Shown: positions 21,960 to 33,334 of the stretch, piece after piece | Position numbering within the stretch: the first letter of the stretch is position 1 | Layout of the letters: each line of letters starts with the position of its first letter | Source of the DNA: Acheta domesticus | Lineage: Eukaryota; Arthropoda; Insecta; Orthoptera; Gryllidae | Assembly: GCA_031308135.1 (NCBI GenBank) | Contig: JAHLJT010000631.1 | Location: 3,387,371-3,451,370 of the forward strand | Reading direction: 5' to 3' | Length of the DNA stretch: 64,000 bases | Translations under genes and position numbers: made by a program | Notes under the pieces: model-generated | Told to the model about the DNA's origin: nothing | The model's database searches: none | The model's input: only the letters and a program-made list of their open reading frames with translations

Positions 21960-22480
21960 ATCGTTTTGAAGGTCCTTGATACCGAAAAACCAATTCAAAG
22001 CGAACGTCCATCCGTCCGTCTGTCCATCCGTCCGTCCCGTGTATGTAAACAACACTTGCGCCTAAACCATGCGTACGATTTTTTCCAAATTGAAGAAACC
22101 TCTCTCCATCTGGCCTGAGTCACAGCTCTGAGATTTTGAAAAACTTTCAGTAATTTTTGGGGGTACTTTACATGAAGCCCCCCGGACATTGTCAAAGTTT
22201 TCTCAAAAACAGCTCCAATTTTTTACTTTAAATTTCTTGTAAGAACAGAGTAAAATACACTTATTAACGTGGCATACTACCGATTTTCACGGTTAACTCT
22301 GAATTTTTGAAAATTGCAAAAGTTTGAATTTTATTCGGCGTCTTCCTCCAACTACAACATTGCTGATAGAGATTTTTCCTTCAAATATAATTTGTTCTTC
22401 ATAGTGAGTTCTTTCTTTATGGTCATGTACATTTTTTGAAATGCGGTTTTTATGAACACTACTGTATTTGTACAGGATTT
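21960..22480 (-). repeat. dispersed repeat family D with CCGT tetramer run
   Basis: It carries the inverted CTTGATACCGAAAAACCA motif, a GTCCATCCGTCCGTCTGTCC run at about 22005-22035, and the GGTACTTTACATGAAGCCCC block. All are shared with the copy at 56440-57180 in opposite orientation. Non-coding. Class unknown. Confidence 0.7.
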
Positions 22481-22765
22481 AAAGAGCTATTATGATAAAT
22501 TGAAAGCAGCCTTCAGCAGCTGTAAAACTGAGATTAAGGGAACAGGAGGCTGGAGACGTCATGACGTTTATCTACCACCTCATTCATGTCTTCCGTCACT
22601 TCACTGACAGAAATGAGATCCCCTTCGTGAAGTTTCAACAGATCCCGAACATAGCAATGCACGCAGCAATTCTCTTGCCATTCTAGCCATTCTTGCGTTT
22701 ATTGTGATGCCTGAAACCCGGAAGAGGCTGCGTAAAATTTAATTTCACACATTTCCAACTCCTGA

Positions 22766-23026
22766 GCTAACCATTGGTTCAGCAGTCAACTGTTCCACTT
22801 TGTAGGTTTTGATAAACTATCTGCACTTCTGAAGAACTACCCAATAGGTCTCAAATGCTTGAAAACCCACTCTAAAACTGATGAATTTCTAGTCAACATT
22901 GCCCGGAGCAATCAGAGCTGTGAGCTTGCGGTAGAAGTTACGCAAGACTTGCACAACCTCAGCCGCATCAAGGACAACCTCCCACTGAGATTCATTCTGC
23001 CCAATGATATTATCGTGAATAATTGA
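22766..23026 (+). pseudogene. coding relic of unknown (probably transposon) origin
   Basis: An 87-codon frame bounded by TGA 22763 and TGA 23024 has non-random protein character: FDKLSALLKNYPIGLKCLK, then IARSNQSCELAVEVTQDLHN and LPLRFILPNDIIVNN. The S-N-x-x-x-E-x-A-V-x-x-x-x-D-F/L pattern recalls C-terminal parts of uncharacterised arthropod transposon-type proteins, but I cannot name the family. There is no start codon or intact upstream frame; 22490-22765 may hold more of it in other frames. Confidence 0.4.
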
Positions 23027-23953
23027 CTTTCATGTGCGTTTGATGACCCTATATAATGTATATGTGACTCTAAAACTTGTGTTCAATTTTATATCTGTTT
23101 ACAATGACTTTAAAATAAAAGGCAAAGAAACTGGTAAATACAATTTTAAAATAATTTTGTGCATGAGATTTTTTTATCAAATCACCTTGAAAGTAAGATT
23201 TTATCTAATTTTTGATGCAAGTTCATCAAATTATGATACAGGGAAATGAGGTTTTAAAAAAGGCATCACCCTTGTATGCATCCGTAGATGCCAGATATCG
23301 TTGTTATCTCAAAAAATTCAGCTGCCGCTCTTTTTCACTCTAACGTCGTTGTCCTTTCGCCTCTCTCTTGAGACAATTTTAAATGAAACACTCCAGGTTC
23401 TAATGCAAAGAAAGTATATTGTTTGTGAATTCAGGTTACCACAATCAATCGGCAAACTACTACTCGCTCCGCTTCCGCAAGTATCTTATTCCTTTATTTT
23501 CTAGAACCACCTATTAATATTCTTAAATACCTTCTAAATACAAGGTAAACCAAAATAATATTCTAAATACAAGGTAAACCAAAATATCTAGACCTATATT
23601 CAGGCATCCATTTCTTACTAACTCGAGCCAGTCTTTCTCTAACAAACTCGCATCCATAGCAACCGACGCTTCATACCTCAATTATTTCTGTCTCACGAGT
23701 TGATACAACTTGAACAAATTTATATTTTTACTTATAATACGTGTTACTTATAATAACACGGTATTTTCTCTCTTTTACAAAAATACAGATTTTTCGCCGT
23801 TTTCGTTCGGTAAATAATGAAAAGAGCTTATTCTCGCAGATAACGGCGCGCTAGTGCTTCACCGAACATGCAAAATCTAACCTGAGAGGAGGCACGCATA
23901 GTCCGAGACTGGAACGCACTGTGCAGGCGGCGGCGCGGAATGGCGGCATTTTT
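23027..23953. other. stretch with no recognised gene
   Basis: AT-rich. A roughly 34-bp unit containing TTCTAAATACAAGGTAAACC is tandemly duplicated at about 23533-23586. Otherwise nothing recognised. Confidence 0.45.
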
Positions 23954-24320
23954 GCGGAGGCCGGCCGTGGGTGGGCCGGGGGGAGCCGGAGGCGGTCGGG
24001 GGCGGCCGGGGGCAGTCGGGGGCGGCCGGGGGCGGCCGTGGGCGGCCGTGGGCGGCCGTGGGCGGCCGGGGGCGGCCGGGGGCGGCCGGGGGCGGCCGGG
24101 GAAGGCCGGGGACGGCCATGGCGGCCGGGGGTGGCCCGGGGGGTGCCGGGGAGAGCCGAGGGCGGCCGGGAGCTCACAGGCTGGCCGGGGCTGGCCGGGG
24201 AGTGGCGGGGGGGCGGGGGGCGGGGGGCGCGCGTGGTTGCGCGTGGTGGCGGGGCGGGGCGGCGGCGCATTCTTGCGTAGGTCGGGCGGGGGCGGCCGGG
24301 GGCGGCGAGGAGCGCGACTT
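23954..24320. repeat. GGCGGCCGGG minisatellite (about 10-bp unit)
   Basis: Decamer units GGCGGCCGGG, with variants GGCGGCCGTG and GGTGGCCCGG, drift into GGGGCGGGG-rich sequence. It is very GC-rich and G-rich on the plus strand. Pro/Arg-rich minus-strand and Gly/Arg-rich plus-strand frames of 200 codons are artefacts of composition. Confidence 0.85.
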
Positions 24321-24714
24321 GACATGGGCGTGGCACTGTAACCCCAGCCCCCACGGGGCGTGTGGCGCCGCAGCGCCGCGACGCAGACAGCGCGGGAGGG
24401 GAAAGCACAGGGAGGGCGAGGGCTTGGCGCCGAGCGACCCAGAGGTCGTGAAGCACTTCCATATTTTATGCTCTGTTGCACTTTACTGTGTTCATGAACC
24501 AGTTTTCTTTAATGATAATTTAGTGATTTATTCTACGGCGGGTTTCACTATATTGAGACATTTTATTTTATTTTGGTAGAACAGAACATTTAAAAAATGC
24601 CACATAAGGTCTCATCAGGTTAACCCTCCTATAATATTTGGGTCTATATGACTTGAAAAGATATTTGGTTTGCTCTCAAAGGCACGCTTGACTAACGAGC
24701 GTGATTTCGTTATC

Positions 24715-24716
<2 letters not shown>

Positions 24717-24769
<53 letters not shown>

Positions 24770-24796
24770 GATTCGTATGTATGATTTCGTTATGTA

Positions 24797-24888
<92 letters not shown>

Positions 24889-24912
24889 TACACACACACA
24901 CATATATACAAT
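24717..24912. repeat. compound microsatellite (TA)n(GA)n(CA)n
   Basis: Two TA/AT blocks are separated by about 30 bp that include a duplicated ATGATTCGTATGTATGATTTCG-like piece. They are followed directly by a GA block at about 24841-24888 and a short CA block. Confidence 0.95.
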
Positions 24913-25534
24913 TTTTAATATATTTTTATAGTGCTTCTAAAGAAATCATACATGTACTGTTCGGGTCTATGAGGTCCAATTATCAAAAATGAATTAAACT
25001 AGTAAGTACGGTTTGAGAATTGGAACTAAGACAGTAGAACTTCAAGTTTTGCTAACATAAATGTATACAGGCAAGCCTACTCCTGTCGCCTGGACGGGAA
25101 GGAAGAACAAAATCAAGCTATTAAAGTTCATTCTAGTCCGGTTAGTTAGTTTGCTCAAATGACCATTTTATGTGATTATTTTTTACGACAATAAACTGTA
25201 GTAAAACTAAAAATGATAATTCTGGGCTCAAACGGAAAAATTAGGCAGAGATTGCACTGCAAGTAAGCAACAGAAATGTTCATTGTACTACATCCTTTTC
25301 ACCATATTCTTTGATGTGAACTATTTTCCAGGGAAGGAAAAAACGCAAAATATCAGAGTGTTTCATCGAGAAAAAACAATTTAGTATTACTGTCACACAC
25401 ACAAAAAAAAACAGATATTTTAGGCCTTAATAAAATGAGTACTGATTATGAAAGATACTTCTTATCAGATTATACGTGCGTTAAATTGCAATAGAAGAAT
25501 TAATCACAGATTAATCCAATTGAGAGACCATTTC

Positions 25535-25850
25535 GGGGGAATTATTTGGGAAAACACTGGGGGACACATTGAGAGAAAACATTTGGGTGAATATTTGGAG
25601 GCACAGTTGGGGAAACACGTGGAAATCTGTGATTATCATGTGAGGAAACATGAAGATCATGACGAAAAATATGATGAACATGCGCGGAAACGTCTAAGCA
25701 TCCAAGGGTACAAGTGGGATCTAAAATAAGGCCAACATGCGAGCAGCATGCGGTGAACATACTAGCGAACATGTGAGGGAACAATCTGTGAATATGCGAG
25801 GGGAATATGTCGGGAAACGTGTAAGGAAACATGCTGGGGTCAGGTTCAGC
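25535..25850. repeat. degenerate GGAAACATG-type tandem repeat
   Basis: Variants of GGGGAAACATG, GAACATGCGAGG and GAATATGTGAGG recur every 12-25 bp across 300 bp. The 93-codon plus-strand frame across it (25448-25729) is probably repeat-driven. Confidence 0.55.
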
Positions 25851-26942
25851 GAAGAATCCCGATGAATGATGCTTTCTAACTTCGTAGAACAGACCAGTTA
25901 TTAAAATTGCAGTGACAAGTTAACAGGCCTATAAATACAGGCCTACAATACTTCAATGTGAAGTTCAGGTTCTGGCCGGAAGTTGGGATCCAATATAAGG
26001 GTATGTTTACTCTTAAAACAATGCCTTATAAGCAGCGGAATGTTCGCATGGATCCAGCCTGTTAGTTTTATTTCTTGAGAGCTTGGATTAATTTTTCCTT
26101 AGACATTAACGTATTTGTAACCCTTTTGTCTCTGGCGTGTCCTAAGTGTTGTATCAGAAAAAGTTCCAAGCCTTTAAAACACCTGGTCGTTAGCCGATTA
26201 ATGACGCGGATCTCAAATGAAGCATTTTAGACCCTCTTTCATCGTGGGTACTTTGCAGCACAGTCGTATTGTAGCAACAATGTAAATCTGCCTGCATTAA
26301 AACTTCAATTTTCCGCAAGCTAGGGTAGTATCAATAATACGTTTTCAACAACGTACGTTTGCTAATATCGATTATCAACATTTATTTACGTTATAAATGA
26401 ACATAACATGTGCGACTTTCTTCTCTGAATTAAGATTTACTTACGTGATTACCAAAAATTCCTTCCCGTTTCGGACACTTGTGCAAAAGTTAGCGAATTT
26501 TATTTCCCATTTAAAAATAATAAAATTTAATGTTAACAAAATCATTTTGTTGGTCAGTTTCTATTAAAATTGTTCTAATAACTTATTTGGAAACTAATCT
26601 CGGTTTCGTAATACTTGACTTCAGAAAACCAAAGTGGATAAAGACTTTTCTCCTTCCGACCACACAATCTCGTGTTCCTTGAAGGAAGCGAAGAGGAGAA
26701 TATTAATTACGTAAGTAAGATATCGTATTCTCAGAAGGACTTTTAATTTGTTATTGAAGAGTCGCGTTGACAGCTGAAAAACAATTGCAAGGTCTCTAAT
26801 ATTTTCTGGCGAATTACATGTTGAGCTGAAATTTGAGAGCTGTTCGGATTCGAATGAGACATCGGGATGCAGGTGGCCTACAAACAAAAGCTTGCTCCAG
26901 CAGTCAACCTCAAGCCACGTACGTGAACTCTGGCGCCCGGTG
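25851..26942. other. stretch with no recognised feature
   Basis: Unique AT-rich sequence. No coding or element signature recognised. Confidence 0.45.
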
Positions 26943-27100
26943 ACACTCGAATATTCCATCATTCCGTAGTCCCAGACTACATCCGATCTGGAGAGTGAGG
27001 TAAGCGGGGAAGACGAGAACGACGAGGACATTCCGTCATTCCGTAGTCCCAGACTACATCCGATCTGGAGAGTGAGGTAAGCGGGGAAGACGAGTAAGGC
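26943..27100. repeat. 77-bp tandem duplication
   Basis: The stretch starting ATTCCGTAGTCCCAGACTAC occurs at 26961 and again at 27038, both running on through GGAGAGTGAGGTAAGCGGGG. Two copies only, nearly identical. Confidence 0.85.
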
Positions 27101-27124
27101 GAGGAAGGGGGAGGGCGGGGCGCA

Positions 27125-27555
27125 TCAACTACTAAGATCATTGGTGCCGTAAGTAGTGTTTGCTTCATCGTGGGAGCTGGCGGTGATCTTCCCCCGATGG
27201 AAGGCGATATTCTACGCCCAACTGTAAGCTGACTTGCCGGGAATCCCCCAATCAGGCATCTCCCACCGGCGAAGTATAACTCCCAGTCCAGACAAGCTCG
27301 AAGCTCCCGACTGGTCTCGGGACCAGGGAGGTTGTGTAGGGCAAGTTGTATGTATAAGAAAGTGGATGGAGACAAGACAAGGAAGTGGAAGAAAAGATCG
27401 CGTGCGGTCCGTGGTTTGTTTGTTAGGGTACTGCTCCGGCATTCGCTTGGTGTTGATCGGAGAAACAACAGAAAACTGCCGACCAGAGCAGCCGGCCGCT
27501 AGAATTTTCCTCAAGACATCGACTGAACTCAACCTAACGTATAGTAGCTTGTAAT
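27125..27555 (-). mobile_element. SINE family A, head truncated
   Basis: Minus-strand copy with the family body in order: GGCGGTGATCTTCCCCCGAT, TCTCCCACCGGCG, GGTACTGCTCCGGCATTCGC and CAGAGCAGCCGGCCGCTAG (all as seen on plus). The tRNA-like head is replaced by unrelated sequence. It abuts the next copy. Confidence 0.75.
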
Positions 27556-27564
27556 TGTAGTGCA

Positions 27565-28045
27565 CGTTTTTTCATAGGGAAGAGGCGGTGATCTTTCCCG
27601 CGAGATCCGGCGCCGACCTACCGTCGACTAGCGAGGTTTTCCCCAATAGGGTATTTCCCACCAGCGGGGCACCGCCCCAACCGGGAAAGCTCCAAGTCCA
27701 CGATCGGTCTTCCCGCATGTGTGGTAGGGTAGTGCATATTAGTGTAATGTTTCTAAGTAAGGGGGTGAGGAAAGGACAAGGAAGAGGAATATAGCGCTGT
27801 CCATGCCCGGTTTGTTAGGGCACTGCTCCGGTATTCGCCTGGTGTTGATAAGAGAAACCACGGAAAACCGGATACCGATCAGAGCAGCCGGCCGCTAGAA
27901 TTCTTCTCCAGGCAGGGACTGCATGCGACCTAGCTGACAAGCAAGTGTCGAAAATCCTGCCACCGTTAGGACTCGAACATTAGGTCCTCCCGGTCAACGG
28001 CATTGGAGTGACATCAGTTGATGCCTTTGGCACCTGAGCCGGAGG
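27565..28045 (-). mobile_element. SINE family A, nearly full length
   Basis: The complete minus-strand order is visible. The head lies at 27955-28045 with GTTCGAGTCCTAACGG as box B and GGCTCAGGTGCC as box A region. The body follows, with GGGCACTGCTCCGGTATTCG and TTTCCCACCAGCGGGGC (plus sense), down to the GGCGGTGATCTTTCCCGCG block near 27585. About 480 bp. With the copies on either side it forms a cluster of three in the same orientation. Confidence 0.8.
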
Positions 28046-28309
28046 GAGGCGGGTGGAACGGGGATGGTAGCAAAGGCCAGAGATCGGGGCGAGACGACGG
28101 AGCGAAAAGGGGAAGTATGCGAGAAGGCGTCTTGGAGAAGGCATGGCGGACACGGTCTCGGTGCACAGTGGAGTCCTCCTGCTCGCCCACGGTCCAGTTG
28201 TCGGCGCAGGGAGGCGTTTTGGCGAGGACTGTACGAGAGGATCCACCGCGCCGCATCCGGCCAAGAGCTGCTACGAGTTTGTTCACCTCTGACCCGCGGT
28301 CGGGGCGGG

Positions 28310-28657
28310 GAGGGGCGTGAGCGAGGTGAGGCGAGGCGCGGCGCCGTGCAGCCAGCGACGAAGCGGCGCGGCGCGACGCGACGCGACGCGGCGCCGGGCG
28401 GCGACCACGGTGGCGGCGGGCAGCGACGGCGGTGGCGGCGACGGCGGCGGCCATGGTGGAGGCAGTGGCGGTGGCGGTGACGGTGGCGGTGGCGGTGGCG
28501 GTGGCGGTGGCGGTGGCGGTGGCGGTGGCGGTGGCGGTGGCGGTGGCGGTGGCGGAAGCGGTGGTGGTGGTGGCGGCAGCGGTGGTGGTGGTGGCGGTGG
28601 CGGCGGCGACGTCGGTGGTGGCGGTGGCGGCGGTGTCGGATGCGGCGGCGGCAACGA

Positions 28658-28702
<45 letters not shown>

Positions 28703-28735
28703 CATGTGCGCGCTCCTCGCGGAGACATCTCCTGC
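28310..28735. repeat. GGTGGC / GGC simple-repeat block in CpG-rich DNA
   Basis: The centre (about 28452-28555) is a (GGTGGC)n array, flanked by impure GGC/GGT triplets, and preceded by CGCGACG-type repeats at 28360-28395. Poly-Gly, Val-Ala, Pro and His-Arg frames on both strands arise from this. Confidence 0.9.
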
Positions 28736-28929
28736 ACCGTTAGATCGTGAGGTCGCGCAGCGCCGCGCCGAGCCGCGTCGACCGTCCGCGCCCCGGCGCC
28801 ACTCGCCGACGCCTGGCGTCGCGTCGTGTCGCGTCGTGCAGCTGCCGCTCTCACAGGCGGAGCACTTTCGTACGGCGAGGGGCGACGAGTAAGGTAGCCA
28901 GTACAGGTATCTCAGAGGAAGGAACGTTG

Positions 28930-29120
28930 ATTGAATGATTGATTAGTGATTCCTGGCGCGTCAACACCTAAGGTTAACCCGTAGTTCCGTAAGTGTAGTG
29001 TTTTATGTATCCTGGGGAAGGGGCGGTGATCTTCCTCTGCTGGATGGTGAGATCCGGCGCCGACCGACCGACGGGTAGTCCAACCTCCCCAACGGGGAAA
29101 TACGTAAGCCCTCGGTATGT
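28930..29120 (-). mobile_element. SINE family A, 3-prime fragment
   Basis: It contains the inverted 3-prime end ATTGATTAGTGATTCCTGGC then GCGTCAAC, followed by the GGCGGTGATCTTCCTCTGC and GAGATCCGGCGCCGACC blocks. Confidence 0.75.
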
Positions 29121-30955
29121 GTGTTAGTGTAGTGCGTTTAAGTATAAGTGAGGAAATGAGTTACTCGGAGAATTTGACAGGTCGGGAAACAAATGAACGT
29201 CATGGAGGGCTATGCCAATGAGATAGAGATGAAACCATTTACAAATGAGCTAACTGTAAACGAACTCACTGACAAAACGTAACCTGCAATTATTATGTTC
29301 AAGCAGTAGCTGTCAAAGCGGTCCCTTCTTATAGTAATCTCTCTACATATGGGCGATTTTAACACCGACAGGAGAAAAGGCTGAGAGTTCCTTCTCAGGG
29401 CGATTTGGATTGCGATCATTTTCATGAGTCATGAGGATAAAAACCACTAGTTTACCTTGAGAATTGTCATACCACAAAGACAAATCAGTACGTGTCCCAT
29501 TCTACCAATGATCATCATTTTATCTTGCCCAGGAGAGCTAGTAAGTAGTCTTTATCTAATTTTGCCGTGCACGTCCCATCTGTGATTTACTCTAGGTGCA
29601 GAGAACGACGTCGAAGAAAAAGAAGCTGAATTAATTAAACCGACAAGCAACAGAACACAAAATTATGGTTAAAAGCGAGTAAGTAGATATATTGTACGTT
29701 ATTGACATGATACTGGCATGCAGATAGAGAAACTATTGAGAATGATACACCCAGTCTGTTCTATAAATATATATCATACATATTATTTCTAAAACGTATT
29801 ATACAAACATCCCATTTTCCAAATGAACTACTCAAACTATCTCAACAAATAAGATGTTGCTTGAAAGCTGGAAGTCCCCGATGACTGCACTTGAAATTTG
29901 CATGTTTATATTTGCTAAATATTAATAATATACAAAAATATTGTTTGAAATGTCCATATCAAGCCCAGTCTGTCAGAGACGCAGTATGTAACCAGTTCTG
30001 GCAATACCATGAAAGCGAAGTCGCAGCACATCTTTTGTGCCGAGCGTTAGATTCTGCAGTTCAGTGCAGTTTGAAATCGCATTTGCGTTTTTCAATGTGT
30101 GTTTCCACTATTATTCTGTCTTGGTATGTAATTTTCAGGATGATAGCAACGGAGATTATAGTGAAAATGACTGGGTAAGGAGGGCAGGAGCGTGGTCAGG
30201 CGATGCAACACGGGGCAAGGAGTGCGGAAAGGAACAGTGTGGATTTGCGCTGTACTGCTTAAAGCAGGGCAAGCCATGGCGGGGATACACTACAGACAGA
30301 ATTAATTCTTATTCATCATATTCACAGACGATGATGATAAATGGCAACCCTGGCATGTAAAACAGAATTCGGTGTTCAACTCCCAACGCGATTTTATCGC
30401 ACGGGTTTTCACGAATGGTTTTTAAATATATATTGCACATCCCATGCTCAAAGTTATCTTACTTTACATCCACAGGCTTCCAACAAAGCGAGATGTAGAT
30501 TATATTACTTACTATTATTATATTCTTAGCAAAACTAGAGGAAACTCTAAACAAAGTTAGCAATCTTTGAACTGATTTTTGAATCACATTTTTAATCCAT
30601 TCTTGAATGGGGGTGTTCTAACAATGATTTCCTGGTCGAATCTTCGACCAGAAGCAGTTGTACGCGCATATTTTCAATTTAATTAATTCCTTTAGATATT
30701 TGTAAGAAATGTACCCGCATGAAAAACACTTGATTCAAAGAAGGCCATCTATCAAATAATAATTAACAAAACCACTACTACATAAGACATTTCAACGATC
30801 TACAAAGACCTGGAATGTAGTGTCCACGATGTATACATTCTTACTATGTCAAGAAATCCAATCATTGGCACGATAAATATTACACGTCATATGTGTAGAT
30901 AGTATATTAAAAGTACAATAAAATTATCCATTGACCACTTTCTGCAGAAATCATT
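29121..30955. other. stretch with no recognised feature
   Basis: AT-rich unique sequence, short frames only. No element ends or homology recognised. Confidence 0.45.
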
Positions 30956-31256
30956 CGATGTGATTTTCCATACTGGTGACACAAACGATCAACTTCGGAA
31001 AACTGCTCATAGGAGGCGTTGTGTGGTCCGCCTCTGCCTCTTCTATTTGTGGAACGCACGACTGGGCCGCGCCGGCGCCCGCCAAATGTATGCGCCGCCC
31101 CTCATCGCCATGCGCCTCTGGAGATCTCGATGCCGGGCACCCAGCGGCCACGGCGCCCACACAGTGCGCACAACGCAACCACTCTTGGAAAGTATTGTTC
31201 ACCAGTGGCCTTATCAGTGAAACAGCTGCTGAACAGAACAACAGATGCAACACCAC
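30956..31256. other. CpG-rich patch with overlapping open frames, possible exon
   Basis: About 200 bp of CpG-rich DNA sits in an otherwise AT-rich setting and is open in several frames on both strands (plus 30976-31296, 106 codons; minus 30951-31256, 101 codons). None is recognisable. It may be an exon, a pseudogene fragment or an old GC-rich repeat. Confidence 0.2.
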
Positions 31257-31639
31257 TCAACAACAAATCAAATACTCACGAATAAAATTGGAATAAATTT
31301 AAACGAGCTTTAATAAATAAAAAAAGTGTCTACTTATATCGTGTCAGATAAAAATTTACGGAGCTATGATCAATTGAAAAGTGTCTATTTCTATGATTTT
31401 AATGTAAATTTGGACATATTCGAGCTAATGTTGCACACTGTATGATTAAAATAAGTATTGATTGAAGATCATAACATTGTTTCGAGGTAACGTGGGCATC
31501 ACCTCAGCCCAAATCCGTTGATAAATATCACATTAAATAATATTTATTCGATATTTTCTAAAAATTAGCGAAAAAGGCGGAAAATTTGTCCGTTTATGGA
31601 GTTTGTGGCACCCCTAAACTCATTTTTAAAATGATTTAT

Positions 31640-31683
<44 letters not shown>
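31640..31683. repeat. (TA)n/(CA)n microsatellite at Tc1 insertion point
   Basis: A TA run followed by ACACAC/ATACAC directly precedes the left Tc1 end. TATATA resumes right after the right end at 33316, so the element sits inside a TA-rich array. Confidence 0.85.
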
Positions 31684-31685
<2 letters not shown>

Positions 31686-33315
31686 GTCATGGACAAAAGT
31701 ATTCGCCCTGTAGTTATGCTAACTCAAACACGGATCGGAGAGCATGTTCTGTTTACGGAAACACGATAGCATTGCACGAGAGGAAATAATAAATGTCGTG
31801 TGACGTGTCGACGCACGTTTTGTCCAGAAACAGCGAGTAACTACTCGTAAATCCCACAAACTACAGTTGCGTCGCAGGAAATGCCTGGACAAAAGTATTC
31901 GTCCGCCTGACGTTGGCGATGGTTTGCGGACTATTGCCGGGCAGACTTATCAGTTCTGCGGCCGCAGTCGTGTCCCGAAGTTTGCGAAGTTTGCTGTGAA
32001 GTGTCACAGTGCGGAAGTGCAGCAGTGATACGCAATGTGAAGGAAGGGAAGGAAAAATCCGTGGAAGAAAGAAGAATAATATTACGACTTCGCGAAGACG
32101 GAAAAACATTCGCTGACATCGCAAACATTGTAGGAAGAAGTTGTTCCACAGTGAAAAGTATTGCACGGAGATTTCAGGGTCAAACCACGCTGACCAGCAA
32201 GTTAAGAAGCGGCCGCCCCCAGAAGTTATCGGCGCGAGAGCAGAGGTGCGTGGTACGGGCCATGAAGAAACAACCAAAAACAACGTCGTCTGAAGTCACT
32301 CCCGCAGTGAACAATAACTTCAATCAACAGATTTCGGCACGGACAGGCCGACGAGTTCTCAATCGTGCGGGATATCATGCGTGGGTACCCCGGAAGAAGC
32401 CCTACATCAGCAAGCACAACAGAGCAGAACATCTACTGTTTGCGAAAGAATACATGGAGAAGGATGCCGACTTCTGGGCGAAGGTTTTATTTTCAGATCA
32501 ATGTAAATTCATCTACGGCAATGATTGGCAAATGTGGGTGAGGCGCAAGCGAAATACGGCACTGGATCCACAACATGTGCGAACCACAGTTAAGCACGGC
32601 GGGGGTAGTGTTATGGTTTGGGGCTGTATGTCGGCCGCAAGGGTGGGGGAAATTGATTTTCATAGAAGGAACTATGGACAGATTCAAGTACCTGCAAATC
32701 CTACGAGCCAATCTACAGAAAAGCGCAGACAAGCTAGATGGCACGTGACTTTTATTTCCAGCACGACAACGACCCCAAGCATTCGGCGGAAGTGTGCGTC
32801 TGTGGCTACTATACAATACGCCAAACACTTTGAAAATACCCCCGCAGTCGCCGGACGACAATCCTATTGAACATTTGTGGAGTAGGTTGAAGAAAAGACT
32901 GCGCAAGCACCACATTACGAACACACAACAACTGAAAGAGGTCCTGCAGAAAGAATGGCAAAAGCTTGACACGAATGTGACACGCACATTGGTGCAATCC
33001 ATGCCTAAGAGGCTTAAAGCTATTGTACGCAGCAAGGGTATGCAAACAAAGTACTGAGACAAAATGTAATGGTTAATTTTATAATTTTCAGGTAATAGAC
33101 GAATACTTATGTCCATAAACGAATGTCCCTCATGGTTATGTTATGCATTTCTCTTGAATGTCGGATAATATATCTTGCATTTTGTATCAGCAGGAGGTAT
33201 TGATGGATTCTTCTCATTTCTGTTGCAAATCCCGTGTCCCTGATTCCCTTGTTTACTGGCATACAGCTAATTTCACCAACCATTAGCTCTGGACGAATAC
33301 TTTTGTCCATGACTG
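31684..33315 (+). mobile_element. Tc1-family transposon with IR/DR ends
   Basis: This is a full-length 1632-bp element. The left end CAGTCATGGACAAAAGTATT (31684) is mirrored by AATACTTTTGTCCATGACTG ending at 33315. Related inner copies of the transposase-binding core lie about 200 bp inside each end: TGGACAAAAGTATTCGTCC at 31886-31904, and its inverted form at 33098-33115. So each end has two direct repeats within a long terminal inverted repeat, the IR/DR layout known from Sleeping Beauty-like Tc1 elements. TA follows the right end; the left flank is CA instead of TA. The transposase it encodes is frameshifted. Confidence 0.95.
32001..33057 (+). pseudogene. Tc1-family transposase, frameshifted
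   Basis: The transposase is a cut-and-paste DDE recombinase that acts on the element ends in the nucleus. Residues about 20-60 form an HTH region (ILRLREDGKTFADIANIVG), followed by SGRPQKLS, a GRPR-like linker. A second DNA-binding domain follows to about 125. The first catalytic Asp is D166 in LFSDQCKF; MVWGCMS follows at about 205. Near 32661 the frame shifts and the next piece ends at a TGA at 32746. HDNDPKHSAE (second Asp, codon 32765) is in a third frame, and the C-terminal part (32794-33057, with SPDDNPIEHLW, Glu codon 32869) returns to the second. The Asp-to-Glu distance of 104 nt fits DD34E spacing if one base was lost. It is non-functional with at least three frame changes. Confidence 0.92.
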
Positions 33316-33334
33316 TATATATTGCGACTACCCG

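Noticed and set aside
23828..24579. Overlapping 200-codon Pro/Arg- and Gly/Arg-rich frames on both strands
   Set aside because: They arise from the GGCGGCCGGG minisatellite and GC-rich flank; no domain or sequence complexity.
27994..28892. Long His/Arg, Pro, Gly and Val/Ala frames
   Set aside because: Products of the GGTGGC/GGC simple repeat read in different frames.
30951..31296. Confident exon call for the CpG-rich patch
   Set aside because: Several overlapping frames on both strands are equally open and none is recognisable.
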